DNA of 45,544 nucleotides from assembly GCA_937894465.1 (NCBI GenBank), contig CALCRE010000284.1, forward strand, positions 1-45,544, in the 5' to 3' direction. The notes beneath the pieces are model-generated. The model had not been told where the DNA came from and made no database searches. It was given only the letters and a program-made list of their open reading frames with translations. Positions 33,401-41,789 of this stretch are shown here, one piece after another. Position numbers and translations under genes: made by a program. Numbering within the stretch: position 1 is the first letter of the stretch; each line of letters begins with the position of its first letter. Source of the stretch: an uncultured Clostridia bacterium. GTDB lineage: Bacteria; Bacillota; Clostridia; JAAYHZ01.

Positions 33401-33825
33401 TGGATTACGAAAAATTTGAAAAAGAATGCGAGCGAATCCGACAGGATAATAATGTTCTTTTAAGTGAGTTCAGTGCATGGTTACGAAAAGAAGGCCTTGC
33501 CGGTAAAACCATTCAAAAGCATCGATCCAATGTTGATTTTTACATCAATGATTATTTGTTATGTGAAGAGCCGACGGAGGCGAAGGACGGTGCTACCGGC
33601 ATCGGCTTTTTTCTAGGGTATTGGTTTATCAAAAAAGCCGCTTGGTCAAGTGTAGCGAAAATTAAGGAGAATGCATCAAGTCTAAAAAAGTTTTACCAAT
33701 TCCTGTGTGAAAAAGGCTTGATTGACCCATGTGATCTCATGATTCTAAACCAAACGATCAAACAGAGAATGCCGGAATGGATTGAGGAGATGGAACAATA
33801 TGACGATTCCTCTTTAGAGTATTAA
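33397..33825 (+). CDS. Lone integrase-type SAM-like (core-binding) domain protein
   Basis: A 142-aa protein. The middle (LLSEFSAWLRKEGLAGKTIQKHRSNVDFYINDYLL, then YWFIKKAAWSSVAKIKENASSLKKFYQFLCEKGLI) follows the four-helix N-terminal core-binding domain of tyrosine recombinases, but there is no catalytic domain behind it (no R..HxxR..Y). It cannot cut DNA and more likely binds DNA or a partner. AGGAGG precedes the ATG and the start overlaps the kinase stop, so it is translationally coupled to the two-component genes. Its role in the operon is unknown; a co-regulator is a guess. Confidence 0.72.
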   Translation: MMDYEKFEKECERIRQDNNVLLSEFSAWLRKEGLAGKTIQKHRSNVDFYINDYLLCEEPTEAKDGATGIGFFLGYWFIKKAAWSSVAKIKENASSLKKFYQFLCEKGLIDPCDLMILNQTIKQRMPEWIEEMEQYDDSSLEY

Positions 33826-33910
33826 CATGGTCAATTCATCCCCCAAGCGAAGCGCTTCATCCCCTATATATGCACTTGCCAACGTTTTTTGCTAGGATGA
33901 TGATGAGGTG

Positions 33911-35803
33911 ATGAATTTGGAATCTGTAATCAAGAAAGAAAAGGTCGGTAAAAAACCGAAAGAAAAACCTAAATACAACTTATGGCAAAACTCAGCCTAT
34001 ATGATTCAACTGGCATGGAATAATCAAAAAAGCGTCCTATGGCTTTGTTTGGCACTTGCTCTGTTGGCAGTGGGATCCAATCTCATTGGGTTATTCATTG
34101 CGCCTGTGATTCTTAGCAAAGTGGAAACACTTGCTCCTCTTTCCGAGCTGTTGCTGACCATTGTTGTTTTTACTGTATTGCTCATGGCCATCAAGGGTAT
34201 CAACGGATACATATCTACCAACACACTGTTTAGACGGATCGCCTTACGTACCGGTCTCCTTGCTGATATTCATGATAAATTAGCAACCACATCCTATCCT
34301 AATACAGAAGATGATCTGGTTTTGAAAAAACTGGATAAGGCCACCATGGCGACTTCATCCAACAGACAAGCAACGGAAGCCATTTGGAATACATTCACCG
34401 GTATCATTCAAAATATACTTGGCTTTGCACTGTACTTGATATTGCTTTCTTCCATCAATCCCTTTGTCATCGTCATTACATTGGTCACCACCGTTACCGG
34501 ATATTTTATCACCAAACGGATCGGTGAATGGGGCTATCGTCATCAGGAAGAAGAATCCGAGTATTCAAGGCGTATGAACTACATCAGCACAAAAGCTGAA
34601 GATCACACACTCGCCAAGGATATTCGTCTTTTTGGCATGCGTCCTTGGCTTGAAGGAATCTATAGCAGTACTCAACGTCTGTTACATGCTTTTGTTGTAA
34701 GGAGAGAAAAAGTATACATACAAGCAAACATTGTGGATATAGTTTTATCCTTTTTAAGAAACGGTGTTGCTTATGCTTATCTAATCACATTAACATTGAA
34801 TAACAATCTTTCGGCTTCTACATTCTTGCTTTATTTTTCGGCAGTGGGTGGATTCACTTCATGGGTCAACGGTATTTTATCCGGTTTTAGTACATTGCAT
34901 AAGCAAAGCCTTGACCTCTCTACACTTCGTGAATTTCTTGAAACACCGGAACCTTTTGTATTTGAAGAAGGCCTCCCTCTTGAACCTGATCGAAACAAGC
35001 CTTACAAAATCGAATTAAAAAATGTGACATTCCGATACCCGAGAGCGGAAAAGGACACATTGCAAAACATCAACCTTACCATCAAGCCGGGTGAGAAACT
35101 TGCAATCGTCGGCTTGAACGGTGCCGGAAAAACCACCTTAGTCAAGCTCATGTGCGGTTTCTACGACCCTACAGAAGGAGAGGTATTGCTGAACGGACAA
35201 AATATTAAAAGATACAACCGGCATGATTATTACCGACACTTTTCAGCTGTTTTTCAACATTTCTCATTGCTCGAAGTAACCTTGGCAGAGAATGTCGCAC
35301 AAACGGATGTAGATATCGACAACGAGAAAGTGATTGCCTGTATTGAAAAAGCCGGATTAACATCGAAAATCAAAAATTTGCCTAAGGGGATCGACACTCA
35401 CATCGGTCGTCAAGTTTTTGAAGATGGCATAGAGCTCTCCGGAGGAGAATATCAACGCTTAATGCTAGCCCGGGCTTTGTACAAAGATGCCCCGATCATC
35501 GTACTCGATGAGCCTACCGCAGCACTTGATCCCATAGCAGAAAGTGATATTTACAATAAATACAATGACCTCACCGGCGGACGCACCTCCGTTTACATCT
35601 CTCACCGCCTTGCATCCACTCGCTTTTGCGACCGAATCATCTATATAGATCACGGTGTCATTGAAGAAGAAGGCACACATCATTCCCTCATAGCCACCGG
35701 TGGAAAGTATGCAGAATTGTTTGAAATACAAAGCCGTTACTACAAGAAAGGAGAAGTACAAGATCATGAAGAAGAAATCCTCAAAACAACCGACCTTTCG
35801 TGA
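33911..35803 (+). CDS. ABC exporter half-transporter (permease-ATPase), first of a pair
   Basis: A 630-aa fused exporter: six membrane helices in about residues 30-330 and a C-terminal ATPase. Walker A GLNGAGKTT, Q-loop VFQHFSLLEVT, signature LSGGEYQRLMLARAL, Walker B IIVLDEPTAALDP, switch His in YISHRL. No peptidase domain. With the next gene it should form a heterodimer exporting a peptide or lipid; in antibiotic-type operons such pairs give self-protection. The start is uncertain: GTG 33908, ATG 33911 and TTG 33917 all lie near GAGGTG. It overlaps the next gene by 38 bases. Confidence 0.93.
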   Translation: MNLESVIKKEKVGKKPKEKPKYNLWQNSAYMIQLAWNNQKSVLWLCLALALLAVGSNLIGLFIAPVILSKVETLAPLSELLLTIVVFTVLLMAIKGINGYISTNTLFRRIALRTGLLADIHDKLATTSYPNTEDDLVLKKLDKATMATSSNRQATEAIWNTFTGIIQNILGFALYLILLSSINPFVIVITLVTTVTGYFITKRIGEWGYRHQEEESEYSRRMNYISTKAEDHTLAKDIRLFGMRPWLEGIYSSTQRLLHAFVVRREKVYIQANIVDIVLSFLRNGVAYAYLITLTLNNNLSASTFLLYFSAVGGFTSWVNGILSGFSTLHKQSLDLSTLREFLETPEPFVFEEGLPLEPDRNKPYKIELKNVTFRYPRAEKDTLQNINLTIKPGEKLAIVGLNGAGKTTLVKLMCGFYDPTEGEVLLNGQNIKRYNRHDYYRHFSAVFQHFSLLEVTLAENVAQTDVDIDNEKVIACIEKAGLTSKIKNLPKGIDTHIGRQVFEDGIELSGGEYQRLMLARALYKDAPIIVLDEPTAALDPIAESDIYNKYNDLTGGRTSVYISHRLASTRFCDRIIYIDHGVIEEEGTHHSLIATGGKYAELFEIQSRYYKKGEVQDHEEEILKTTDLS

Positions 35804-37637
35804 GGGGATCGCCCTTAACAAAAGAGCGTTTGATTTATGGCGTCAAGCACACCCGATGCTATTTGTTTCGTCTGCTTTTTACAAAATCGTAAGTTCATTG
35901 ACTCCTTATGTAGGCATCTATTTATCAGCTCAAATCATCAATGAACTTGCCGGATCAAGAAATCCTCAAGTGCTAAAACCTCTTGTGTTGATTACATTAA
36001 TCTCCACCGTCTTTTTGTCGTTACTCATCGGGGTGTTAGACCGATGGAAAAACTGTCAGTATTACGAACACCATTATAAACGGCAAAAAATCTATATGGA
36101 TAAAATGCTGGATATGGATTTTTGCTCATTGGATGATCAAAAGACACATGATCTACGTTCACAAATCCGGCAAAACGAACAATGGAACGGGTGGGGAATT
36201 GAACGAATCCTTTATTATTTTGATTCCGGTGTAGGTGCACTATTTAGTATCGCCGGTGCCATTGCATTAACTGTCAGCTTGTTTACAAATCAAGTTCCAA
36301 GCGATGCAGGAAAACTTGTGGTCCTGAATCATCCGTTATTTGCTGCTTTACTGGTCTTGTTGTTGCTTTTTTTCACATTAGCATCCCCTGTTTTTTCTAA
36401 TATGGCAAACCAATATTGGGCTCGCTCAGCTGAGGATTCAAAACTAGGTAACCGCTTCTTCGGATTCTTTGGATTCTTAGCGATGGCTCAACATCGAGCA
36501 ACAGATATTCGAATGTACCGCCAAGAAATTATTTGCCGACATTATCTTAAGAAAAACAAAAGCTTCACTCCGGACTCAAAAATTGCACAGTACGCCAAAG
36601 GTCCTATGGGTGTTTTGAATGCACTATCCGGGTTGGTGTCAACAGTATTCACCGGGCTGGTTTATATCTTTGTGTGCTTAAAAGCATGGGGCGGTGCATT
36701 TGGTGTAGGCTCAGTGACCCAATACATCGGTGCCATCACGGCATTATCCCAAGGGGTGGCCAATTTTATGTCCATCTTAGGAGATATGAAAAACAACACG
36801 ACTTTTCTACGTACTACATTTGAGTTTCTAGACATACCAAATGATATGTACCAAGGCAGCCTTACAACCGAAAAGCGATCCGACCGGAAATACCTCATTG
36901 AATTTCAAGATGTATCTTTCAAATATCCTTCCTCGGATACTTATGCATTACAGCATGTATCCTTAAAATTTCATGTAGGGGAACGCTTGGCAGTGGTCGG
37001 TATGAACGGTAGCGGCAAAACAACTTTTATCAAACTTCTCTGCCGGTTATATGACCCCACGGAAGGCGTTATACTCCTCAATGGGATTGATATAAGGAAA
37101 TATGATTACGATGATTATTTATCCATATTCTCTGTGGTGTTCCAAGACTTTAAGCTTTTATCCTTTACATTAGGACAAAACGTTGCAGCTAATGTAGATT
37201 ATGATGATAATAGGGTTGCTTCTTGCTTGGAAAAGGCGGGTTTTTCCGACCGATTGAAAAGTATGCCGGAAGGATTGGAAACAGTCCTTTACAGGGATTT
37301 TTCTGATAAAGGTGTTAGCATCTCCGGAGGCGAAGCTCAAAAAATAGCCCTTGCCAGAGCCCTTTACAAAAACGCGCCTTTCATGATCCTTGATGAACCT
37401 ACCGCAGCATTAGACCCTATTGCGGAATATGAGGTCTACACAAAATTCAATGAAATAGTCGGTGACAAGACTGCTATATATATCAGCCATCGGTTGGCTT
37501 CCTGCCGGTTCTGCGATCACATTGTGGTGTTTCACGAAGGAAATATTGTCCAAGAAGGCAGTCACAAAGAACTTGTTGAAGATGAAAAGGGCTTGTACCA
37601 CGAGCTATGGCATGCTCAAGCTCAGTATTATCAGTAA
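35766..37637 (+). CDS. ABC exporter half-transporter (permease-ATPase), second of a pair
   Basis: A 623-aa fused exporter with an N-terminal six-helix domain and C-terminal ATPase: Walker A GMNGSGKTT, VFQDFKLLSFT, signature ISGGEAQKIALARAL, Walker B FMILDEPTAALDP, YISHRL. ATG 35766 follows AAGGAG at 12 bases and lies inside the end of the previous gene; the frame extends further upstream but without a ribosome site. Both half-transporters keep the catalytic Glu, so neither site is obviously degenerate. No substrate peptide gene was found between 31.9 and 37.7 kb. Confidence 0.94.
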   Translation: MKKKSSKQPTFREGIALNKRAFDLWRQAHPMLFVSSAFYKIVSSLTPYVGIYLSAQIINELAGSRNPQVLKPLVLITLISTVFLSLLIGVLDRWKNCQYYEHHYKRQKIYMDKMLDMDFCSLDDQKTHDLRSQIRQNEQWNGWGIERILYYFDSGVGALFSIAGAIALTVSLFTNQVPSDAGKLVVLNHPLFAALLVLLLLFFTLASPVFSNMANQYWARSAEDSKLGNRFFGFFGFLAMAQHRATDIRMYRQEIICRHYLKKNKSFTPDSKIAQYAKGPMGVLNALSGLVSTVFTGLVYIFVCLKAWGGAFGVGSVTQYIGAITALSQGVANFMSILGDMKNNTTFLRTTFEFLDIPNDMYQGSLTTEKRSDRKYLIEFQDVSFKYPSSDTYALQHVSLKFHVGERLAVVGMNGSGKTTFIKLLCRLYDPTEGVILLNGIDIRKYDYDDYLSIFSVVFQDFKLLSFTLGQNVAANVDYDDNRVASCLEKAGFSDRLKSMPEGLETVLYRDFSDKGVSISGGEAQKIALARALYKNAPFMILDEPTAALDPIAEYEVYTKFNEIVGDKTAIYISHRLASCRFCDHIVVFHEGNIVQEGSHKELVEDEKGLYHELWHAQAQYYQ

Positions 37638-37664
37638 ATAATAAATCCAACACACCGCTTTCTT

Positions 37665-37700
37665 CAAAAAAACTATGCATAAATCAAGCATAGTTTTTTT
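37665..37700. terminator. Bidirectional terminator between converging operons
   Basis: AAACTATGC-ATAAATCAA-GCATAGTTT flanked by TTTT on the plus side and by A-runs that give U-runs on the minus strand. Confidence 0.88.
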
Positions 37701-37720
37701 GTTGCGGTTAATCAAGTAAA

Positions 37721-40111
37721 TTATTTCATGATATGAACCAACATCCAAATTAACTTTTGTGCTATAAGCATATCTTCCCTGCATTTATCCATTCTTTCTC
37801 TCTCAATGCCGTCTTTATGTGCCACCTTATTCCTGTAGCAGTTTTTGATATACTCCAATGCACCAATAAAAATCTTTCGATTATACTCCTCGTCGGTTCC
37901 TATTGTAAAACAATGAATCGGAGAATCAGTATCAAAACCGCTGCCGTTTAATGTGATTCCTTTAAATTCATTCAATCGGCTCCAATCAATAAAATCATTG
38001 CCTCCCCATTCTGCAAACCTAAATTTTTTTGGCCATAGGAAGTAACTACCATAAAAAAGCCTCCCATCATCATTCTTCAGAAAACCGTCACTTAGCATTC
38101 TAATGGCAGGTCCCATCTCAATGCATTCTTTTGGTCCGTTTGTTTTATTGTCTTTAAAATGTTTGACTGAATAGGAATCAATGTTCATTCCCGATCCTTC
38201 AAAGATAATATTGTATTTTATCTTGTTGTAAACATTGTTGAGCAGATACTCGATCACCTTCGTAAGCGGAATCATAGATGCAGAATAATCCAATTCCTCT
38301 GCATCTTCTCTTGAGATTAAACTTCTATAAACAATCTCCGATGTAACCAACATACTTATACATTCATCATCCAACTTGCCCCAGCAACCTTTATTATCAA
38401 GTCCTTTCAGATAACTGATGATCTGTTCACGGTCTATATATTTTGCAGAAATTCGTTTTGTAAGGGATAGAATATGAGGTTCCATCATCTCGAGGAATTG
38501 ATCTTCCTGATTCGGGCAATCCGGCTTTTGCCGAAACTCCTTGATGGAATGCAGCATGCTTTCTATATCAATCTCCAACTTTTCCAGCAGTATGTCCTTT
38601 ATAACTATATCAACCCGATCGAAAAAGGAACGGTTACTAATGGAGGTTGCTCCTTTGTCCACATCCCCAAGTTGCGTAAGAATTCTCCCGGCTTTATCTA
38701 CACCATCCCAAGGAATGACCATGGCTACCTTATCATCATGATGTTTCTCCTTAATGAATGTACAGTTCCTATAGTTTTTCCCATAGGTTTGTCCTATGAG
38801 GGCTACATGAATTCCTTCCGTGTTGGATAAGGCATTGATACAATTGTAGATCCTAAGAAACATATCAGCTTTTACTTGATCTTGTGCATGATTGTATTCA
38901 TTCTTAATATTTCTAACATCCTGAATCAATCCCCATTCTTCAAATACGGTTTCTTTGATAAATCGGGTGTGCTCCTCGAAAAATCGATCTTCCTTCGGTA
39001 AACAAATTTTATGATACAACTCTTCTATTAATTTACAGGACTGCATTAAAACATCATAAATATCTTTATAGCTTCTTTGATACAAAAGCTTCTCCTTCTG
39101 AAGATCCGCATAAAGAATATTCATATATTCATAGTTGTCTGCAAGTAAAATTGTCTTCAGTAAAAGAATTAAAACATAGGCACACTGGGTATTTCCTTCA
39201 CTGACATCGGGATAATGATCCATCATGAACTGAACCGCTTCCTCGTCTTTTCCTTCACTTATGAGTGCAAATAAAACAAGACCCGTAAACATCGGATAAT
39301 AGTCGAATACATATGTTTGGTACTTCTTCTTGATCCGATTCTTGCTCTTTTTATGGAATTCCAACAGTTTTGTTCCTATACCGTGTACTCCTTTTAATTT
39401 TTCTTTAACTATCTCAATGCATTCAAATTCTCCGGTCTTTTGAAAATGAACAATAACATCATCCCAAGAAGTGTACCTTGGCAAGGATGTTATAAAGACC
39501 TCCCCCATTCCTTGAACATAGGTTAACAACTCATCAATGTATCCGCTCATGATTGAGCTTAAAATTTCATATTTGTCCATATCACCGGATTCACTTAGGT
39601 CAATAAAAGCCGGTAGCACGTATTGGGTGTATATATATAGAAACACCTTTTCATTATCAAAATGCGTATACCACATGAAGGGATACAAGGCTCCGGGGAT
39701 TTTCTTAACTTCTATATCCTTAACAAAGTCGTCTATGTTTTCACAAGTTAGATGCTCAAAGTCTACCTTTTTTCCGTAGATATGCCCTATAGCAAATTGA
39801 TATTTTTCATCCACCGATACACGGAAATCACCTTCAATGGGAACTCCTCGCTTTTCTTCAAACGTCCTTTTTATTGATTTTACCTTATCACAGATTTCAT
39901 TGCATTTATATCTTTCTGATAGCAAAGCCATCAATTCGTTTGCATCCATACCAAACCGGTACTTACTAGACGTCAGCTTGTCCAACACCTCTGAATACAT
40001 ACCGCAATCACAAGCATCCCGCAAGTACCGTGCAACCTCATTCATGCATCTTATTTTTACTTCCGGTGACGGATATTCCATATCTTTTTTTATTTCTTTA
40101 AATAATCTCAT
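37721..40111 (-). CDS. Large helical protein with C-terminal HEPN-like motif
   Basis: A 796-aa protein without a family I can name. The first 450 residues look all-helical and repeat-like (possible TPR/HEAT type: LLLLKTILLADNYEYMNILYADL and similar pairs). The C-terminal 200 residues include SEIVYRSLISREDAEELDYSASMIPLTKVIEYLLNNVY and end with EYIKNCYRNKVAHKDGIERE, where Arg760-Asn-x3-His765 fits the RNxxxH motif of HEPN ribonucleases, in the usual position on the last helices. No membrane segment. HEPN proteins are common in defence and RNA-cleaving toxins. It follows the 156-aa gene by 29 bases and ends at a terminator. The function is inference. Confidence 0.6.
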   Translation of the reverse strand: MRLFKEIKKDMEYPSPEVKIRCMNEVARYLRDACDCGMYSEVLDKLTSSKYRFGMDANELMALLSERYKCNEICDKVKSIKRTFEEKRGVPIEGDFRVSVDEKYQFAIGHIYGKKVDFEHLTCENIDDFVKDIEVKKIPGALYPFMWYTHFDNEKVFLYIYTQYVLPAFIDLSESGDMDKYEILSSIMSGYIDELLTYVQGMGEVFITSLPRYTSWDDVIVHFQKTGEFECIEIVKEKLKGVHGIGTKLLEFHKKSKNRIKKKYQTYVFDYYPMFTGLVLFALISEGKDEEAVQFMMDHYPDVSEGNTQCAYVLILLLKTILLADNYEYMNILYADLQKEKLLYQRSYKDIYDVLMQSCKLIEELYHKICLPKEDRFFEEHTRFIKETVFEEWGLIQDVRNIKNEYNHAQDQVKADMFLRIYNCINALSNTEGIHVALIGQTYGKNYRNCTFIKEKHHDDKVAMVIPWDGVDKAGRILTQLGDVDKGATSISNRSFFDRVDIVIKDILLEKLEIDIESMLHSIKEFRQKPDCPNQEDQFLEMMEPHILSLTKRISAKYIDREQIISYLKGLDNKGCWGKLDDECISMLVTSEIVYRSLISREDAEELDYSASMIPLTKVIEYLLNNVYNKIKYNIIFEGSGMNIDSYSVKHFKDNKTNGPKECIEMGPAIRMLSDGFLKNDDGRLFYGSYFLWPKKFRFAEWGGNDFIDWSRLNEFKGITLNGSGFDTDSPIHCFTIGTDEEYNRKIFIGALEYIKNCYRNKVAHKDGIERERMDKCREDMLIAQKLIWMLVHIMK

Positions 40112-40140
40112 TATAACTCTCCTAAAGTAAGTCTCTAATC

Positions 40141-40611
40141 TTAAAACGGGACATCTTCCGAATCTTCATATTCATTTTCGTCCTCTGAATTCAATTGTTG
40201 AGGAAAATTTTCTGATTCTTGCTCAATTTCTTCCCATGTACAACCATATGGTACACCGTTTGCTGTATATCCGGCAATATAGTAATAAACATCATCAGAT
40301 TCCGGAAACAAATCAAAGATTTGATTGAGTTCTTTTTCAAAAAGTCTACTATTTCCTTTAATTCCTCTTTTTCTTCTTTCTTTTGCTTTCTGCCGTACTA
40401 CCAAGTTGGCCTTCAGCTGTTCCAAATATTGATCGGATATCTTATAGCCTAACATACGAAGTTCAATGACGGCACAAATCTTGTCCACTGCAAAATGCTT
40501 GCTATAGCCTTTTACGATATTCTTACCGGTATATTTTGGCAACCAACGCCTTGCAGACTTAAGTCGTTCCGGCCTTTTTAGTCTTTTGTGCTTTGGACTT
40601 GATGGTTTCAT
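40141..40611 (-). CDS. Basic/acidic small protein, partner gene of the HEPN-like protein
   Basis: A 156-aa protein. The N-terminus is strongly basic (KPSSPKHKRLKRPERLKSARRWL) and the last 20 residues are acidic (SEDENEYEDSEDVPF). Between them are KYTGKNIVKGYSKHFAVDKICAVIELRMLG, with YIAGYTANGVPYGCTWEEI near the C-terminus; similar unnamed small proteins occur in other Firmicutes as far as I recall, but I know no function. The basic part suggests nucleic-acid binding. The ribosome site GAGGGGAG lies in a small hairpin. It starts 48 bases after the CDF gene and is followed after 29 bases by the HEPN-like gene, so the three may share one transcript. Confidence 0.65.
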   Translation of the reverse strand: MKPSSPKHKRLKRPERLKSARRWLPKYTGKNIVKGYSKHFAVDKICAVIELRMLGYKISDQYLEQLKANLVVRQKAKERRKRGIKGNSRLFEKELNQIFDLFPESDDVYYYIAGYTANGVPYGCTWEEIEQESENFPQQLNSEDENEYEDSEDVPF

Positions 40612-40617
40612 GATCCC

Positions 40618-40632
40618 ACTCCCCTCGGGAGT
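40618..40632 (-). promoter_or_regulatory. Hairpin covering a ribosome binding site
   Basis: Minus-strand ACTCCC-GAG-GGGAGT is a perfect 6-bp stem that includes the Shine-Dalgarno GAGGGGAG of the 156-aa gene. It could keep translation of this gene low unless ribosomes or a factor open it. Confidence 0.5.
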
Positions 40633-40659
40633 AGTGTAACATAAAACCTATGTTTGGTG

Positions 40660-41538
40660 TTAACCTGATTTTTCGATATAGGGTTCAAAATGGGCTAAGA
40701 CTTGAACGTTCTTATTCGTTTCTTTACGTAATTGATCTTCAATACAATGAATCAATTGATGGGATTCTTCAATACTCATATCCGACTCGGTCATGATGTG
40801 CATGTCAATGTGTAAGTCGATATCATTGCCACGACTTCTTATGTTGTGGGTATCTTTTACTTGTTCAAAGCCTAAGGTTAGGCTTTTAATCTTTTCTTTG
40901 TCTACTACCGCTTTATCTACTAACACATCACTGTTATCTTTAAAAATCCCAATGGCTGCATGAATTATAAACCCTGCGACAATAAGTGAAACAATCGGAT
41001 CGATGATAGATGGCAGACCCAGTTTTATACCGATTAATGTAGCCAGTACCCCGGCTGAAACAAATATATCACTTCTTGTATGCATGGAGTCGGATATTAG
41101 AATTTGGCTGTTCAACCTTTTCCCTTGATTGTTTTCATATATACAAACAAAAACATTGATGATGCATGTCACAACAAGTGCAATCAAACTTTCTGTTGAT
41201 ATATTCGAGCTGACAGGATTCATGAATCTGTTTATCGCTTCTATGATAATTTTTCCACCTACAAAAAAGAGCATACCTGCTATATAAAGACCCGCGAGTG
41301 TCTCGAATTTTCGATGACCGTAAGGATGATCTTCATCCACAGGCTTATATGCCAACCGGATTCCTATTAATCCTACAACGTTAGATGAACCGTCTGTAAT
41401 GGAATGAAACCCGTCTGCGGCCAAACTGACACTTTGAATCAACATGCCGATTACAATCTTGACAGCTGCAACTCCAAGGTTTGCAAAAAGTATAATCCAA
41501 AGAACCATTTTCACTTTTTTATATACTTGTGTTAACAT
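40660..41538 (-). CDS. Cation diffusion facilitator (CDF) metal exporter
   Basis: A 292-aa CDF-family exporter with six membrane helices and a C-terminal cytosolic metal-binding domain. The central site is readable: His45 and Asp49 in AADGFHSITDG, His153 and Asp157 in DSMHTRSDI, and the conserved PVDEDHPYGHRKFE loop. Proton antiport of Ni, Co, Fe, Zn or Mn is the family role. The upstream NiCo riboswitch points to Ni/Co or Fe(II) efflux. ATG 41538 has GAGAGG four bases upstream, placed directly behind the riboswitch terminator. Downstream, without a visible terminator, are the 156-aa and HEPN-like genes. Confidence 0.94.
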   Translation of the reverse strand: MLTQVYKKVKMVLWIILFANLGVAAVKIVIGMLIQSVSLAADGFHSITDGSSNVVGLIGIRLAYKPVDEDHPYGHRKFETLAGLYIAGMLFFVGGKIIIEAINRFMNPVSSNISTESLIALVVTCIINVFVCIYENNQGKRLNSQILISDSMHTRSDIFVSAGVLATLIGIKLGLPSIIDPIVSLIVAGFIIHAAIGIFKDNSDVLVDKAVVDKEKIKSLTLGFEQVKDTHNIRSRGNDIDLHIDMHIMTESDMSIEESHQLIHCIEDQLRKETNKNVQVLAHFEPYIEKSG

Positions 41539-41548
41539 ATAACCTCTC

Positions 41549-41613
41549 AAAAAAATAAATAAATTACCTGTGGCACCATAACCTTCCTCAAATTATAGTC
41601 CCACAGGTAATTT
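41549..41613 (-). terminator. Riboswitch expression-platform terminator
   Basis: Minus-strand AAATTACCTGTGG pairs perfectly over 13 bp with CCACAGGTAATTT (41561-41573), followed by ATTTATTTTTTT right before the CDF ribosome site. Its 5-prime arm uses the aptamer strand CCTGTGG, so metal binding should block the terminator and switch the gene on. Confidence 0.88.
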
Positions 41614-41682
41614 TTCCTGCTGCCGGCAATTCTCCGACCCGGCATCATACACCAAAAAAGGGTATAGCCTGCTCTATTTGAA
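41588..41682 (-). ncRNA. NiCo (czcD) riboswitch aptamer
   Basis: The leader shows the four-way-junction layout of the NiCo class in order: closing stem CAAATAG with CTATAATTTG (2-base bulge); junction AGCAGGC; P2 hairpin TATACC...GGTGTA; P3 GCCGG...CCGGC preceded by TGAT and followed by AGCAG; P4 CAGG...CCTG; junction TGGGA, then the closing strand. The segments AGCAGGC, GCCGGG, GGCAGCAG and CCTGTGGGA match those I know from crystallised members. These RNAs sense Ni2+/Co2+ and, in later work, Fe2+; they turn on CDF exporters. The 3-prime half overlaps a terminator. Confidence 0.88.
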
Positions 41683-41705
41683 ATATATAAGTGACCTTTT
41701 TAGTC

Positions 41706-41735
41706 AGTATATGCTGGAGCAAGCGTAAATGTTAA
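41706..41735 (-). promoter_or_regulatory. Promoter of the riboswitch-CDF transcript
   Basis: Minus-strand TTAACA (41730-41735), 18 bases, TATACT (41706-41711). Transcription would start near 41698, just upstream of the aptamer. Confidence 0.6.
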
Positions 41736-41789
41736 CACAAACAACTTGATACTATTTAATAAGTATTTTTTCTTCCCGTTCTTTCCGTT

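Noticed and set aside
41588..41682. Cobalamin, T-box or manganese (yybP-ykoY) riboswitch
   Set aside because: None of their hallmark boxes is present, while every conserved NiCo segment is.
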